Shown one piece after another: positions 23,813 through 30,094 of a stretch of DNA of 41,218 bases. Source of the stretch: a virus; IMG/VR virus record IMGVR_UViG_3300037882_001997, positions 1 through 41,218 of that record, one strand, 5' to 3'. Under the pieces are notes generated by a model. It was not told where the DNA came from. It ran no database searches and saw only the letters and a program-made list of their open reading frames with translations. Positions within the stretch are counted from its first letter, which is position 1; the number at the start of each line of letters is the position of its first letter. A program made the translations under genes and the position numbers.

Positions 23813-25885
23813 ATGAGCGACCTTAAGATAAGTCAATTACCTACAAAAGCTACCCCAATAGCTGCAGATATAGTCCCTATTGTAGATTCTGTAGATACAA
23901 CAAATAAAAAAATAACTATAGGTACTCTTCCCATATCAACAGCTACTCAGACAGCATTGAATGCCAAAGTAACAGGTAACACAGCCATTACAGGTGCGAC
24001 AAAAACTAAAATAACTTACGATTCCAAGGGATTAGTAACTTCAGGGGCAGACGCTACTACAGCGGATATTACAGACAGTACAGATAAGAGATACGTTACC
24101 GATGCTAATTTGGTTGTTATCGGGAATACTTCAGGCACAAATACTGGGGACCAAGATTTATCTGCTCTGGCATTAAAAGCTACAACAATATCGACGACTG
24201 CCCCCCTTGCGGGTGGTGGCGATTTATCTGCAAACAGAACACTATCTATTCCTGCGGCTACAACCTCAGCAGACGGTTATTTAACCTCTACGGATTGGAA
24301 CACGTTCAACGGAAAACAAAACGCATTAGGCTTTACACCAGAAAACTCAGCAAATAAAACGACAAACTTCACAGGAAACACTGGAAGCAATACCTTATTT
24401 CCAACGGTAAAAGCTATCTACGATGCACTTGTAGGATACCTTGCGAGTTATCAGCCTATCCTAGGATTTAACCCTGCTAGTGAGAGTCTTTCGAACTTAG
24501 ACGGTGTAGCAATTAATGCAGATTTACTACCAGACACTGACAGTAACTACAACATAGGTCAGAGTGGTCAGAACTGGAATTCAATAGCTGCAGCAAAGAT
24601 TGGGTATGACGGTGCAACAGCTATAGATTTAGACTCTAGGAAAATGTTCGATACTAATGAAAAAGAATCGATGAACTTTGAAGGGAGAATTCTTAGTGAC
24701 TCATCCAATATAAGCTCCGTTGATTATCAAAATAGACAATTGCTTGATACCGTATCTAATGCTTCTGTTCAATACGGAAACAGAGCACTACTCGATAGTG
24801 CTGGCGTTGAGTCTGTAAACTGGGAGTCTCGGTATCTTGCCGATGATTCAGAGATTCAAGCTTTAGATTGGATTGATAGAAGATTATGGTCTAATGATGG
24901 TTCAACCGTAACGCTAGACTGGTCCAGTGCTGATGGACTCATCACTATAACTCAGCCCATTGATGACAACTCCACGTTTGTAGCAACGACTGCTTACGTA
25001 GACACCCAGCCAAAAACTAAAATTGAAACATTCACTACTAGTGGAACATGGACTAAAGATCCTAGAGCTAAGAGGGTTACAGTGGTTCTCAGGGGTGGTT
25101 CTGGTGGTGGTGGTGGTGGTAGACGTGGTGCAAGTGCGACAAACCGTTTTGGCGGTGGTTCTGGTGTAGTAAGCTCTATTGCTTGGATGTCATTTAACCC
25201 AAGTGACTTGGGAGCAACAGAAAACTATGTCGTAGGAGCTGGTGGAACCGCAGGAGCAGCAGCAACGGTCAACGATACAAACGGCGGGAATGGCGGTGCA
25301 GGTGGAGAGAGTAATTTCGGTACCGTAGTTAGAATAAGAGTCCCGGCTTCTGCTGGTGGAAGTGGCGGTACAGGAGCCGCAGGAGCAGCAGGGGTAGCAC
25401 AGGCTGTTACAATCAGTCCCTTCTCAACCGTTCAAGTAGCAGGCAGTACAGGCACCTCAGCAATAGGAAGTGGCGGAGGATCAAGAACAGACATAGTAGC
25501 TTCTACCTCTAGTGGTGGTGGAGCAGGTTCAGCAGGTGCAAACGGAAGTAGTGCCGGTGGTGCTGGTGGACAATTTACGGCTAACTCTTTCTTAGGAACC
25601 AAGAATGGTGGAGCAGGTGGAGCGGCAGGTGGTTCAACTCCTGGAGCTGGTTCTGTCGATACGGGAACTAAATTTATGGGGATGCCTATCGGCACTGGTG
25701 CTGGTGGTGGAGGAAGTAACGGTAACGGAAGCGGTGCCGGTAGTAATGGTGGCAACGGATTTACGAGCGGAGGTGTTCACCTCGGTGGAGCAGGAGGCGG
25801 TGGTGGAGCGAGCACGAACGGGTTTAACTCTGGTGCTGGTGGAATCGGTTCAAACGGTGTGATCGTCGTTATAACGGAGTACTAA
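23813..25885 (+). CDS. Long tail fibre with 16-residue repeats and glycine-rich tip
   Basis: The 690-aa protein opens with MSDLKISQLPTKATPIAADI, a very common start for phage fibre proteins. A fibre-type repeat region with TGDQDLSAL and FNGKQNALGFTPE motifs follows. Residues 270-365 are six exact 16-residue repeats. From about residue 400, after TFTTSGTWTKDPRAKRVTV, a glycine-rich domain extends to the end, as in phage adhesins that bind the host surface. No autoproteolytic chaperone domain is seen. The small protein that follows probably assists folding or attachment. GAGG lies before the start. Confidence 0.88.
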   Translation: MSDLKISQLPTKATPIAADIVPIVDSVDTTNKKITIGTLPISTATQTALNAKVTGNTAITGATKTKITYDSKGLVTSGADATTADITDSTDKRYVTDANLVVIGNTSGTNTGDQDLSALALKATTISTTAPLAGGGDLSANRTLSIPAATTSADGYLTSTDWNTFNGKQNALGFTPENSANKTTNFTGNTGSNTLFPTVKAIYDALVGYLASYQPILGFNPASESLSNLDGVAINADLLPDTDSNYNIGQSGQNWNSIAAAKIGYDGATAIDLDSRKMFDTNEKESMNFEGRILSDSSNISSVDYQNRQLLDTVSNASVQYGNRALLDSAGVESVNWESRYLADDSEIQALDWIDRRLWSNDGSTVTLDWSSADGLITITQPIDDNSTFVATTAYVDTQPKTKIETFTTSGTWTKDPRAKRVTVVLRGGSGGGGGGRRGASATNRFGGGSGVVSSIAWMSFNPSDLGATENYVVGAGGTAGAAATVNDTNGGNGGAGGESNFGTVVRIRVPASAGGSGGTGAAGAAGVAQAVTISPFSTVQVAGSTGTSAIGSGGGSRTDIVASTSSGGGAGSAGANGSSAGGAGGQFTANSFLGTKNGGAGGAAGGSTPGAGSVDTGTKFMGMPIGTGAGGGGSNGNGSGAGSNGGNGFTSGGVHLGGAGGGGGASTNGFNSGAGGIGSNGVIVVITEY
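24620..24907 (+). repeat. Six tandem 16-codon repeats inside the tail fibre
   Basis: Six consecutive units of exactly 16 residues (270-365 of the fibre) share Arg at unit position 7, a Leu or Met at position 9 and mostly Asp at position 11, with Ser-hydrophobic at the start. Examples are SVDYQNRQLLDTVSNA and SVQYGNRALLDSAGVE. The exact register suggests a beta-solenoid shaft. DNA copies have diverged, so the array is old and maintained by selection. Confidence 0.8.
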
Positions 25886-25886
25886 C

Positions 25887-26288
25887 ATGAGATACTTGAT
25901 CTTAGAAAATAACATTGTTGTAAATGCTATAAACGCCACTCAAGAGTTTATTGATGGCGGTAACTTAGTAGCAATTCAGAGCGACACAGAAGGGGATATT
26001 GGGGACACCTACGAGAACGGTGTTTTCATCAAGCCAGAGCCAGTAAAAGTTTTTGAGCCAGTAAAGCCAGCCCATATGCGAAGGGCATTAAGACAAGCTG
26101 GGATACTTAACACTATTAACTCAATACTCTCCCAGGACGGTTATGAGAACGCTAGGGATGCATTTGAGTATACTTTAATATTCATGCGTGATGACGTTAT
26201 GGTTAATCAAGTTGGAACAGCTTTAGGGTTAACAGAATCTCAAATTGACGATATTTTTATTAACGGTGCAAATTTACAAAATGCATAA
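25887..26288 (+). CDS. Fibre-associated small protein, possible assembly factor or fibre tip
   Basis: The protein has 133 aa. It starts with MRYLILENNIVVNAINATQE, which is typical of small proteins encoded directly after phage fibres and thought to help fibre assembly or attachment. The N-terminal 45 residues are beta-rich; a proline linker (KPEPVKVFEPVKPAHM) leads to a helical domain. GGAG precedes the start, one base after the fibre stop. The function is inferred from position. Confidence 0.68.
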   Translation: MRYLILENNIVVNAINATQEFIDGGNLVAIQSDTEGDIGDTYENGVFIKPEPVKVFEPVKPAHMRRALRQAGILNTINSILSQDGYENARDAFEYTLIFMRDDVMVNQVGTALGLTESQIDDIFINGANLQNA

Positions 26289-26304
26289 TTATGCAATTAT
26301 GCAT
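26281..26304. repeat. Perfect 10-bp inverted repeat at a promoter
   Basis: Arms ATGCATAATT (26281-26290) and AATTATGCAT (26295-26304) flank ATGC. The repeat overlaps the stop of the previous gene and sits where the -35 region of the following promoter would be. It could be a protein-binding operator or an RNA hairpin that protects the new 3' end. No T-tract follows, so it is not a classic terminator. Confidence 0.7.
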
Positions 26305-26308
26305 AATC

Positions 26309-26314
26309 TATAAT
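26309..26314 (+). promoter_or_regulatory. Perfect -10 box (TATAAT) before the 88-aa gene
   Basis: TATAAT at 26309-26314 lies 17 bases before the ATG. There is no good -35; the inverted repeat occupies that place. A start near 26321 would give a 10-base leader holding only GGAGG. Confidence 0.5.
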
Positions 26315-26330
26315 ATACCATGGAGGACAT

Positions 26331-26597
26331 ATGTCGTTAGGTGTTGAAAAAATTGAAAGTGCTGCTGAAGCCCTTAAGAAACTTGTTATCGCTGGAAAGA
26401 AAATTTCTGCTGACAAGAAAATTGGAATGGATGATTTGGGAGTTTTAGTAGCTCTTGTTTCTGATGCTTCTTCTATCGTTGAAGCTTTTAAAGATCTTGG
26501 CGAAGCTTGGTCTGAAGCTAAGGATATTGACGTTGCTGAAGCAATTCAATTGATCCAGGCGATTCACGCTAAAATTCAAGAAATCGAAAAGGCTTAA
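26331..26597 (+). CDS. Small, probably highly expressed helical protein, 88 aa
   Basis: GGAGG four bases before the ATG, a perfect -10 box and narrow codon choice (GCT, GAA, AAG, CTT) point to strong expression, like the capsid gene. The protein is almost all helix: KKLVIAGKKISADKKIGMDD, then a hydrophobic VLVALVSDASSIVEAF and an acidic-amphipathic KDIDVAEAIQLIQ end. No membrane span or catalytic motif. Similar helical small proteins occur in marine and freshwater phage genomes without function. It may be a minor virion protein or a regulator of host machinery. Confidence 0.72.
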   Translation: MSLGVEKIESAAEALKKLVIAGKKISADKKIGMDDLGVLVALVSDASSIVEAFKDLGEAWSEAKDIDVAEAIQLIQAIHAKIQEIEKA

Positions 26598-27079
26598 GAA
26601 AAATTAGGGATATAAAAACTTCCTAAAATTTTAGAGGCAGCAATATCTCGGGATTTTGCTGCTTCTTCCTCTGATGAAAAATAACCTACATAGTGTCTTA
26701 TTCCATATCTTGTCACATACGCATTCCAGCCTCTACCATCACTGTGTCTACTGACCCCAACAAACCTAGAGGAACTGTTCTTTTTAGCTTTTCTGCTTAA
26801 ATGGTTTTCTTTAGAAGAACAATTCCGCAAATTTATTTTTCTATTGTCTAGGCTGTCACCATTTATATGATCTACAGACTCTGATATAGAAGACAAAATC
26901 TCTCTATGAAATAATATGGTGCGTCCTTTATAGGATCTTCTAAGATATGGCTTATTGCTATTACGTATATTTGGAACATGCCATTTAAAAGAAAGATATA
27001 GGTCGTAGCTTTCAGGACAAAACACTAGCATATTTCCTTTTTTGTCTAATATAATAATAGTTATCAAGGAACCTCCCAT
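26594..27079 (-). CDS. HNH homing endonuclease with AP2-like domain, antisense in the late arm
   Basis: At 161 aa, the protein has an N-terminal beta segment (ITIIILDKKGNMLVF) typical of these enzymes, then HNH with His58, Asp70-His71 (VDHINGDSLDNRKINLRN) and a C-terminal AP2-like DNA-binding domain (FVGVSRHSDGRGWNAYV, YVGYFSSEEEAAK, about 105-150). Such genes cut a site and copy themselves. It lies opposite to all neighbours and fits exactly between the 88-aa gene stop and the next start, so it is a recent insertion. The ATG at 27079 overlaps the ATG of the next rightward gene on the other strand. Confidence 0.85.
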   Translation of the reverse strand: MGGSLITIIILDKKGNMLVFCPESYDLYLSFKWHVPNIRNSNKPYLRRSYKGRTILFHREILSSISESVDHINGDSLDNRKINLRNCSSKENHLSRKAKKNSSSRFVGVSRHSDGRGWNAYVTRYGIRHYVGYFSSEEEAAKSRDIAASKILGSFYIPNFS

Positions 27080-27302
27080 GGGATTAGAGCTTATTTTAGG
27101 TATATTAAAAGAAGGATTAAAACTAGCAAATTCTAAAGAGGCTACAAAATATTTAGATCAGGTGGTTAAAATTGAAAAAAGTTATTATGAAGAATTATCT
27201 AAGTCTGAAGCTGATCGTTCTCAGTTGTATCTTGATGAGCGGCTGCTCGAACTTGAAACAATCGCCTCAAATTTCATCAAATTTGCTAATAAAAAGCAAT
27301 GA
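27078..27302 (+). CDS. Hypothetical coiled-coil protein, 74 aa
   Basis: The ATG at 27078 has AAGGA eight bases before it; an upstream extension lies over the HNH promoter area and is rejected. The protein is an amphipathic helix throughout (LILGILKEGLKLANS, then YYEELSKSEADRSQLYLDE). The N-terminus is mildly hydrophobic but too weak for a clear membrane span. A lipoprotein gene begins inside it in another frame, recalling i-spanin/o-spanin nesting. Without a clear membrane anchor the spanin reading is tentative. Confidence 0.65.
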   Translation: MGLELILGILKEGLKLANSKEATKYLDQVVKIEKSYYEELSKSEADRSQLYLDERLLELETIASNFIKFANKKQ

Positions 27303-27537
27303 CGGAGTTTCATTGGTTCATTTTGCTCCTGATATTCCTTTCCCTGTGGATAAGGCGTTCTTCCCAATTGAGCCAGATCTATCCGGCGTATATTATTCGT
27401 GGAGAGAATGCGCCAAGAGATTTATATTGTGTGTCAAGTGGGAACAGAAAAAAATATCTTTTAAGTTCAACGATCCAGAAGCCATGAAGTTCTTCAAAGC
27501 TAATGACTTCGGATTTATTAAGAGAAAATCACCTTGA
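27187..27537 (+). CDS. Nested lipoprotein, possible outer-membrane spanin
   Basis: The first 20 residues form a lipoprotein leader: MKNYLSLKLIVLSCILMSGC with lipobox LMSGC. The gene starts inside the 74-aa gene in a different frame and extends 235 bases beyond it. Rz1-like spanins have this architecture. The mature part (about 97 aa) has only two more Cys (about residues 75 and 82) and no coiled coil or proline-rich region, so an exclusion or cell-surface lipoprotein is equally possible. A TTG start at 27172, behind an AGGTGG, would add five residues. Confidence 0.72.
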   Translation: MKNYLSLKLIVLSCILMSGCSNLKQSPQISSNLLIKSNDGVSLVHFAPDIPFPVDKAFFPIEPDLSGVYYSWRECAKRFILCVKWEQKKISFKFNDPEAMKFFKANDFGFIKRKSP

Positions 27538-27689
27538 AGAAAAAACAGCCTAAGCCAAAATCTAAAGCTGAAAAATATGAAGCTATACTACAAAACCTAA
27601 ATCAAGCTAAAATTGACGGAAATACTAAACAAATAAGATTTTGGACTGATATGCTTCTATTTCTGGAGAAAAGAGATAAAGGCAAGTAG
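27534..27689 (+). CDS. Small basic helical protein, 51 aa, TTG start
   Basis: The TTG at 27534 overlaps the lipoprotein stop (TTGA), a coupling pattern used elsewhere here. The product begins KKKQPKPKSKAEKYEAILQN and ends WTDMLLFLEKRDKGK, with high Lys content and helical spacing. It is nine bases before the exonuclease start. Coding use resembles neighbours. Function unknown. Confidence 0.5.
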   Translation: MKKKQPKPKSKAEKYEAILQNLNQAKIDGNTKQIRFWTDMLLFLEKRDKGK

Positions 27690-27697
27690 ACTTAATC

Positions 27698-28675
27698 ATG
27701 GGTAAAAAAGCCTCGGATGTTCATGAAATAGTCGCAAAGATTAAGGCAATGGCAAAAGAGCTAGGGAAGACACCTACCCTTCGTGAATTTATGGAAGTAG
27801 TTTCGAGACGGCAAATAGATAAGCATGGATGGAACAACTTGCTTAAGATGGCAGGGTTAGACCTAAACTTCACACCAAATATAGAACATACAATAGACGT
27901 TAGACCCCCCAAAGTGCTTCTATTTGATATTGAGACTTCAGCTTGTGTTGCCCATGTATGGGGAGGATATGAGCAAAACATAGGAGCAAACCAAGTAATA
28001 CAAGATTGGTATGTGCTATCGTGGGCAGCAAAGTGGATGGGAGAAGATGAGATATTCTACCAGGACATAAGAAAATATAAAAATGGAGAAGATCATAAAA
28101 TACTCCCAGGAATACATAAATTAATCTGTGAAGCGGATTTTGTGGTGGGGCACAATAGTGATAAGTTTGACATCAAGAAACTAAACGCAAGATTCCTTAA
28201 GCATGGTATGCCTCCCTTATCCCCCTACCGTTCTATAGATACTCTTAAGATAGCCAGGAAATACTTCAAACTAACTTTCAACACTCTTAGCTACATTGCA
28301 AAATATTTGGGATTAAAAGAGCAGAAGTCTGAGCATAAAAAATTCTCCGGTATGGATCTTTGGAATGCTTGTATGGGCAAAGACAAGAAGCTTCGATTAG
28401 AGGCTTTTGAGGAAATGGAATTGTATAACAAGCAAGATGTTGTCGTATTGGAAGGTATTCTAACTAAGCTAATGCCTTATGATCCATCCATAAAATTCTC
28501 TTCTTTTTATCAGCAAGATGCATGTTCTTGCGGGGGTAAAGTGTTTATCAAAGATGGTCTGTGGTACATGCCTCGAGGGGCATTCCAAAGGTATAAATGT
28601 AAAGGATGTGGTAAAGTATTTAAAGACAGAAAGAACCTAATTAACAAGGACGTTAGAAAGGAGTTGATGTCATGA
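27698..28675 (+). CDS. DEDD-family 3'-5' exonuclease with HNH-repeat-like N-terminus and zinc ribbon
   Basis: Residues about 22-54 (GKTPTLREFMEVVSRRQIDK, then HGWNNLLKMAG) match the homing-endonuclease-associated repeat that binds DNA. The core is an RNase H-fold exonuclease: LLFDIET (Asp77, Glu79), VVGHNSDKFD (Asp158), YNKQD (Tyr243, Asp247), the DEDDy pattern. The tail has a four-Cys zinc ribbon (CSCGG at 276 and CKGCGK at 301). Such stand-alone exonucleases occur in phages and resemble the YprB group. Odd: a nucleic-acid enzyme encoded at the end of the structural arm, not in the replication arm. Confidence 0.85.
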   Translation: MGKKASDVHEIVAKIKAMAKELGKTPTLREFMEVVSRRQIDKHGWNNLLKMAGLDLNFTPNIEHTIDVRPPKVLLFDIETSACVAHVWGGYEQNIGANQVIQDWYVLSWAAKWMGEDEIFYQDIRKYKNGEDHKILPGIHKLICEADFVVGHNSDKFDIKKLNARFLKHGMPPLSPYRSIDTLKIARKYFKLTFNTLSYIAKYLGLKEQKSEHKKFSGMDLWNACMGKDKKLRLEAFEEMELYNKQDVVVLEGILTKLMPYDPSIKFSSFYQQDACSCGGKVFIKDGLWYMPRGAFQRYKCKGCGKVFKDRKNLINKDVRKELMS

Positions 28676-28809
28676 TTAAATGGTATGGAATGATTCCACC
28701 TAGACCGATGGAATGTGATTGGATGTACATTGATGTTGGCGACCATACTAAGTGGCTGGAACTCCTGGAATCCTTAAGACCAGCTCTATTGGCACGTTAT
28801 GAGGATTAA
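28672..28809 (+). CDS. Hypothetical protein, 45 aa
   Basis: GGAG lies eight bases before the ATG at 28672, which overlaps the exonuclease stop (ATGA). The next gene begins 11 bases before its stop. The product (MIKWYGMIPPRPMECDWM at the N-terminus, then HTKWLELLESLRPALLARYED) is compact with three Trp. The coupling on both sides supports a real gene. No family is recognised. Confidence 0.62.
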   Translation: MIKWYGMIPPRPMECDWMYIDVGDHTKWLELLESLRPALLARYED

Positions 28810-29086
28810 ATCATTTGAATTGTTTAACCACGTTGTAACAGTCAAATACGTCAAGAAGATACGAGGTAGGTTACTGGGTGACTGTGACTACAATACCTTC
28901 ATTCTTAGAATAGCCACCCATGAAAATGGGGAGAAGCTAAAAGATAGCGTATTAGAGCATAACAGGTGGCATGAGCAGATTCACCTTTCATTAAATATGA
29001 TGGGAAGAAAAGATCTCAGCGAGGACGAGGATTTTGTTGATACGTTAGCTGGATTACTTGCCCACTACGAAAAAAGTAAATTGTGA
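28799..29086 (+). CDS. Small HExxH metallopeptidase-like protein, 95 aa
   Basis: The zinc motif HEQIH (residues 58-62) sits in a helix, followed by SLNMMGRKDLSEDEDFVDTL with an acid in the right place for a third ligand. The first half is a short beta region (HVVTVKYVKK, DYNTFILRIA). This is the layout of minimal ImmA/IrrE- or SprT-like metallopeptidases found in phages. A substrate cannot be named; phage or host regulator cleavage is a possibility. It overlaps the preceding gene by 11 bases. Confidence 0.7.
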   Translation: MRIKSFELFNHVVTVKYVKKIRGRLLGDCDYNTFILRIATHENGEKLKDSVLEHNRWHEQIHLSLNMMGRKDLSEDEDFVDTLAGLLAHYEKSKL

Positions 29087-29133
29087 AAACTTTTATTGTA
29101 GTATTCATACTTCTTTATTTTCTATCTGCATGA
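29083..29133 (+). CDS. Possible 16-aa hydrophobic peptide, GTG start
   Basis: GTG at 29083 overlaps the previous stop (GTGA), and its own stop overlaps the next ATG (ATGA). The product MKTFIVVFILLYFLSA is a pure membrane helix. Both junctions use the coupling style of this phage, but the peptide is very short and its ribosome site weak. It may be a leader for translation of the next gene, or a signal segment lost from that gene by a frameshift. Confidence 0.3.
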   Translation: MKTFIVVFILLYFLSA

Positions 29134-29339
29134 AGTGTCAAATAATTTTCTTAAATCGCTGGATTGATTGCCCCAATGAAATTGTTCAGAGAAATCTAAG
29201 ACTCCAAGACGCTATAAATGCAAAACGTATTGAGATGTTAAAATGGATGGAACAACTAAGCAGATACGAACAAGTATCTGCTTATAATGGTTTCATTAGA
29301 GATAGAAGAAAGAAACTCAAACTATTAAAGACGGTTTAG
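29130..29339 (+). CDS. Hypothetical basic helical protein, 69 aa, last rightward gene
   Basis: ATG at 29130 is chosen over an upstream TTG at 29058 that would overlap the metallopeptidase by 29 bases. Product: MKCQIIFLNRWIDCPNE, then a charged amphipathic helix (QDAINAKRIEMLKWMEQLSR) ending in KKLKLLKTV. It converges with the leftward gene at 29317 with 23 bases of tail-to-tail overlap. Function unknown. Confidence 0.6.
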   Translation: MKCQIIFLNRWIDCPNEIVQRNLRLQDAINAKRIEMLKWMEQLSRYEQVSAYNGFIRDRRKKLKLLKTV

Positions 29340-29610
29340 TTATAATCTTCTTAGGTTTAATCTGAAGCTTCTCCTGAAGTCTGCCAATAGCATCCTTCTC
29401 TTCAGGAAATACTTGTCGTCTAAGTTCTTTACAGATTTTAGATACGGCTTCGAAATCTTCTTTTGTAGAGAATGCTTTTGTTACCAATTCATCATCTTTA
29501 AATATGTGGTCTATGAATCCCATAATAAGCATCCACTCTAAAAGAGTAACAGCAGCAATAACTGGCTTAGACATCTCGATAGCAATTTCTTGTTCAGTAA
29601 TTTGTTTCAT
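29317..29610 (-). CDS. Hypothetical early-arm protein, 97 aa, last leftward gene
   Basis: ATGA coupling with the gene upstream. The sequence has a helical EQEIAIEMSKPVIAAVTLLE start, a MLIMGFIDHIFKDDELVTKA middle and a basic C-terminus (KLQIKPKKIITKPS). It is the last gene of the leftward arm. No family is recognised. No strong terminator is visible past it, so the two arms may run into each other and produce antisense RNA. Confidence 0.68.
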   Translation of the reverse strand: MKQITEQEIAIEMSKPVIAAVTLLEWMLIMGFIDHIFKDDELVTKAFSTKEDFEAVSKICKELRRQVFPEEKDAIGRLQEKLQIKPKKIITKPSLIV

Positions 29611-29897
29611 TTCTTAGTCCTAAAACCACGATAGTTGCTCAAGATTTGTTTAAAAGAAACTGTTTTATTTTTACCATTAACTTTTACATTAAACTTAGGG
29701 TTGCCTACAGAAAAAAATTCTGTGCTAGATTTAATAAGACTCCAACCAAGCTTCTTAGCTTGATGAAAACTTTCAAAGCTAAATTCTTTACTTCCACAAG
29801 TCAGATTAAAGATGCGCTGACCATTCTTCTTAGTCTCATAAGAACCGATAAATTCTTTGTTCTTATACTTTGTTGTGTGAATCCATTTAGATTTCAT
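29607..29897 (-). CDS. Hypothetical basic beta-rich protein, 96 aa
   Basis: AAGGAG five bases before the ATG gives a strong start. The protein is Lys-rich with aromatic beta strands: KWIHTTKYKNKEFIGSYET, then NVKVNGKNKTVSFKQIL. The composition fits nucleic-acid binding, but no family is recognised. It follows the 58-aa gene by 9 bases and overlaps the next by four. Confidence 0.68.
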   Translation of the reverse strand: MKSKWIHTTKYKNKEFIGSYETKKNGQRIFNLTCGSKEFSFESFHQAKKLGWSLIKSSTEFFSVGNPKFNVKVNGKNKTVSFKQILSNYRGFRTKK

Positions 29898-29906
29898 AGT
29901 TGCTCC

Positions 29907-30083
29907 TTATTTATTTGCCATACATCGTTTTAAAGCTTCATCCCTAGCATATTTCTTTTCGTATTCATTTGTACATAGGACATAGTATTTCTGGCAAGTA
30001 TGTTGTTCTATAGCTACTTTAGCAGCGTAGTCCTTAGAGTGATTTATCTGGCACAACAAAACTATCATCTGTAACATTTCCAT
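29907..30083 (-). CDS. Small cysteine-containing helical protein, 58 aa
   Basis: GGAGG four bases before the ATG at 30083 supports expression. The product (MEMLQMIVLLCQINHSKDYA, then QKYYVLCTNEYEKKYARDEA) has four Cys (11, 30, 37, 54) and a hydrophobic start, not long enough for a clear membrane span. It sits between the SNF2-type helicase and the 96-aa gene. Function unknown. Confidence 0.62.
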   Translation of the reverse strand: MEMLQMIVLLCQINHSKDYAAKVAIEQHTCQKYYVLCTNEYEKKYARDEALKRCMANK

Positions 30084-30094
30084 AGATCCTCCAG

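Noticed and set aside
25432-25755. Leftward 107-codon frame, proline- and leucine-rich
   Set aside because: It is the antisense reading of the glycine-rich fibre tip; Gly codons give Pro when reversed.
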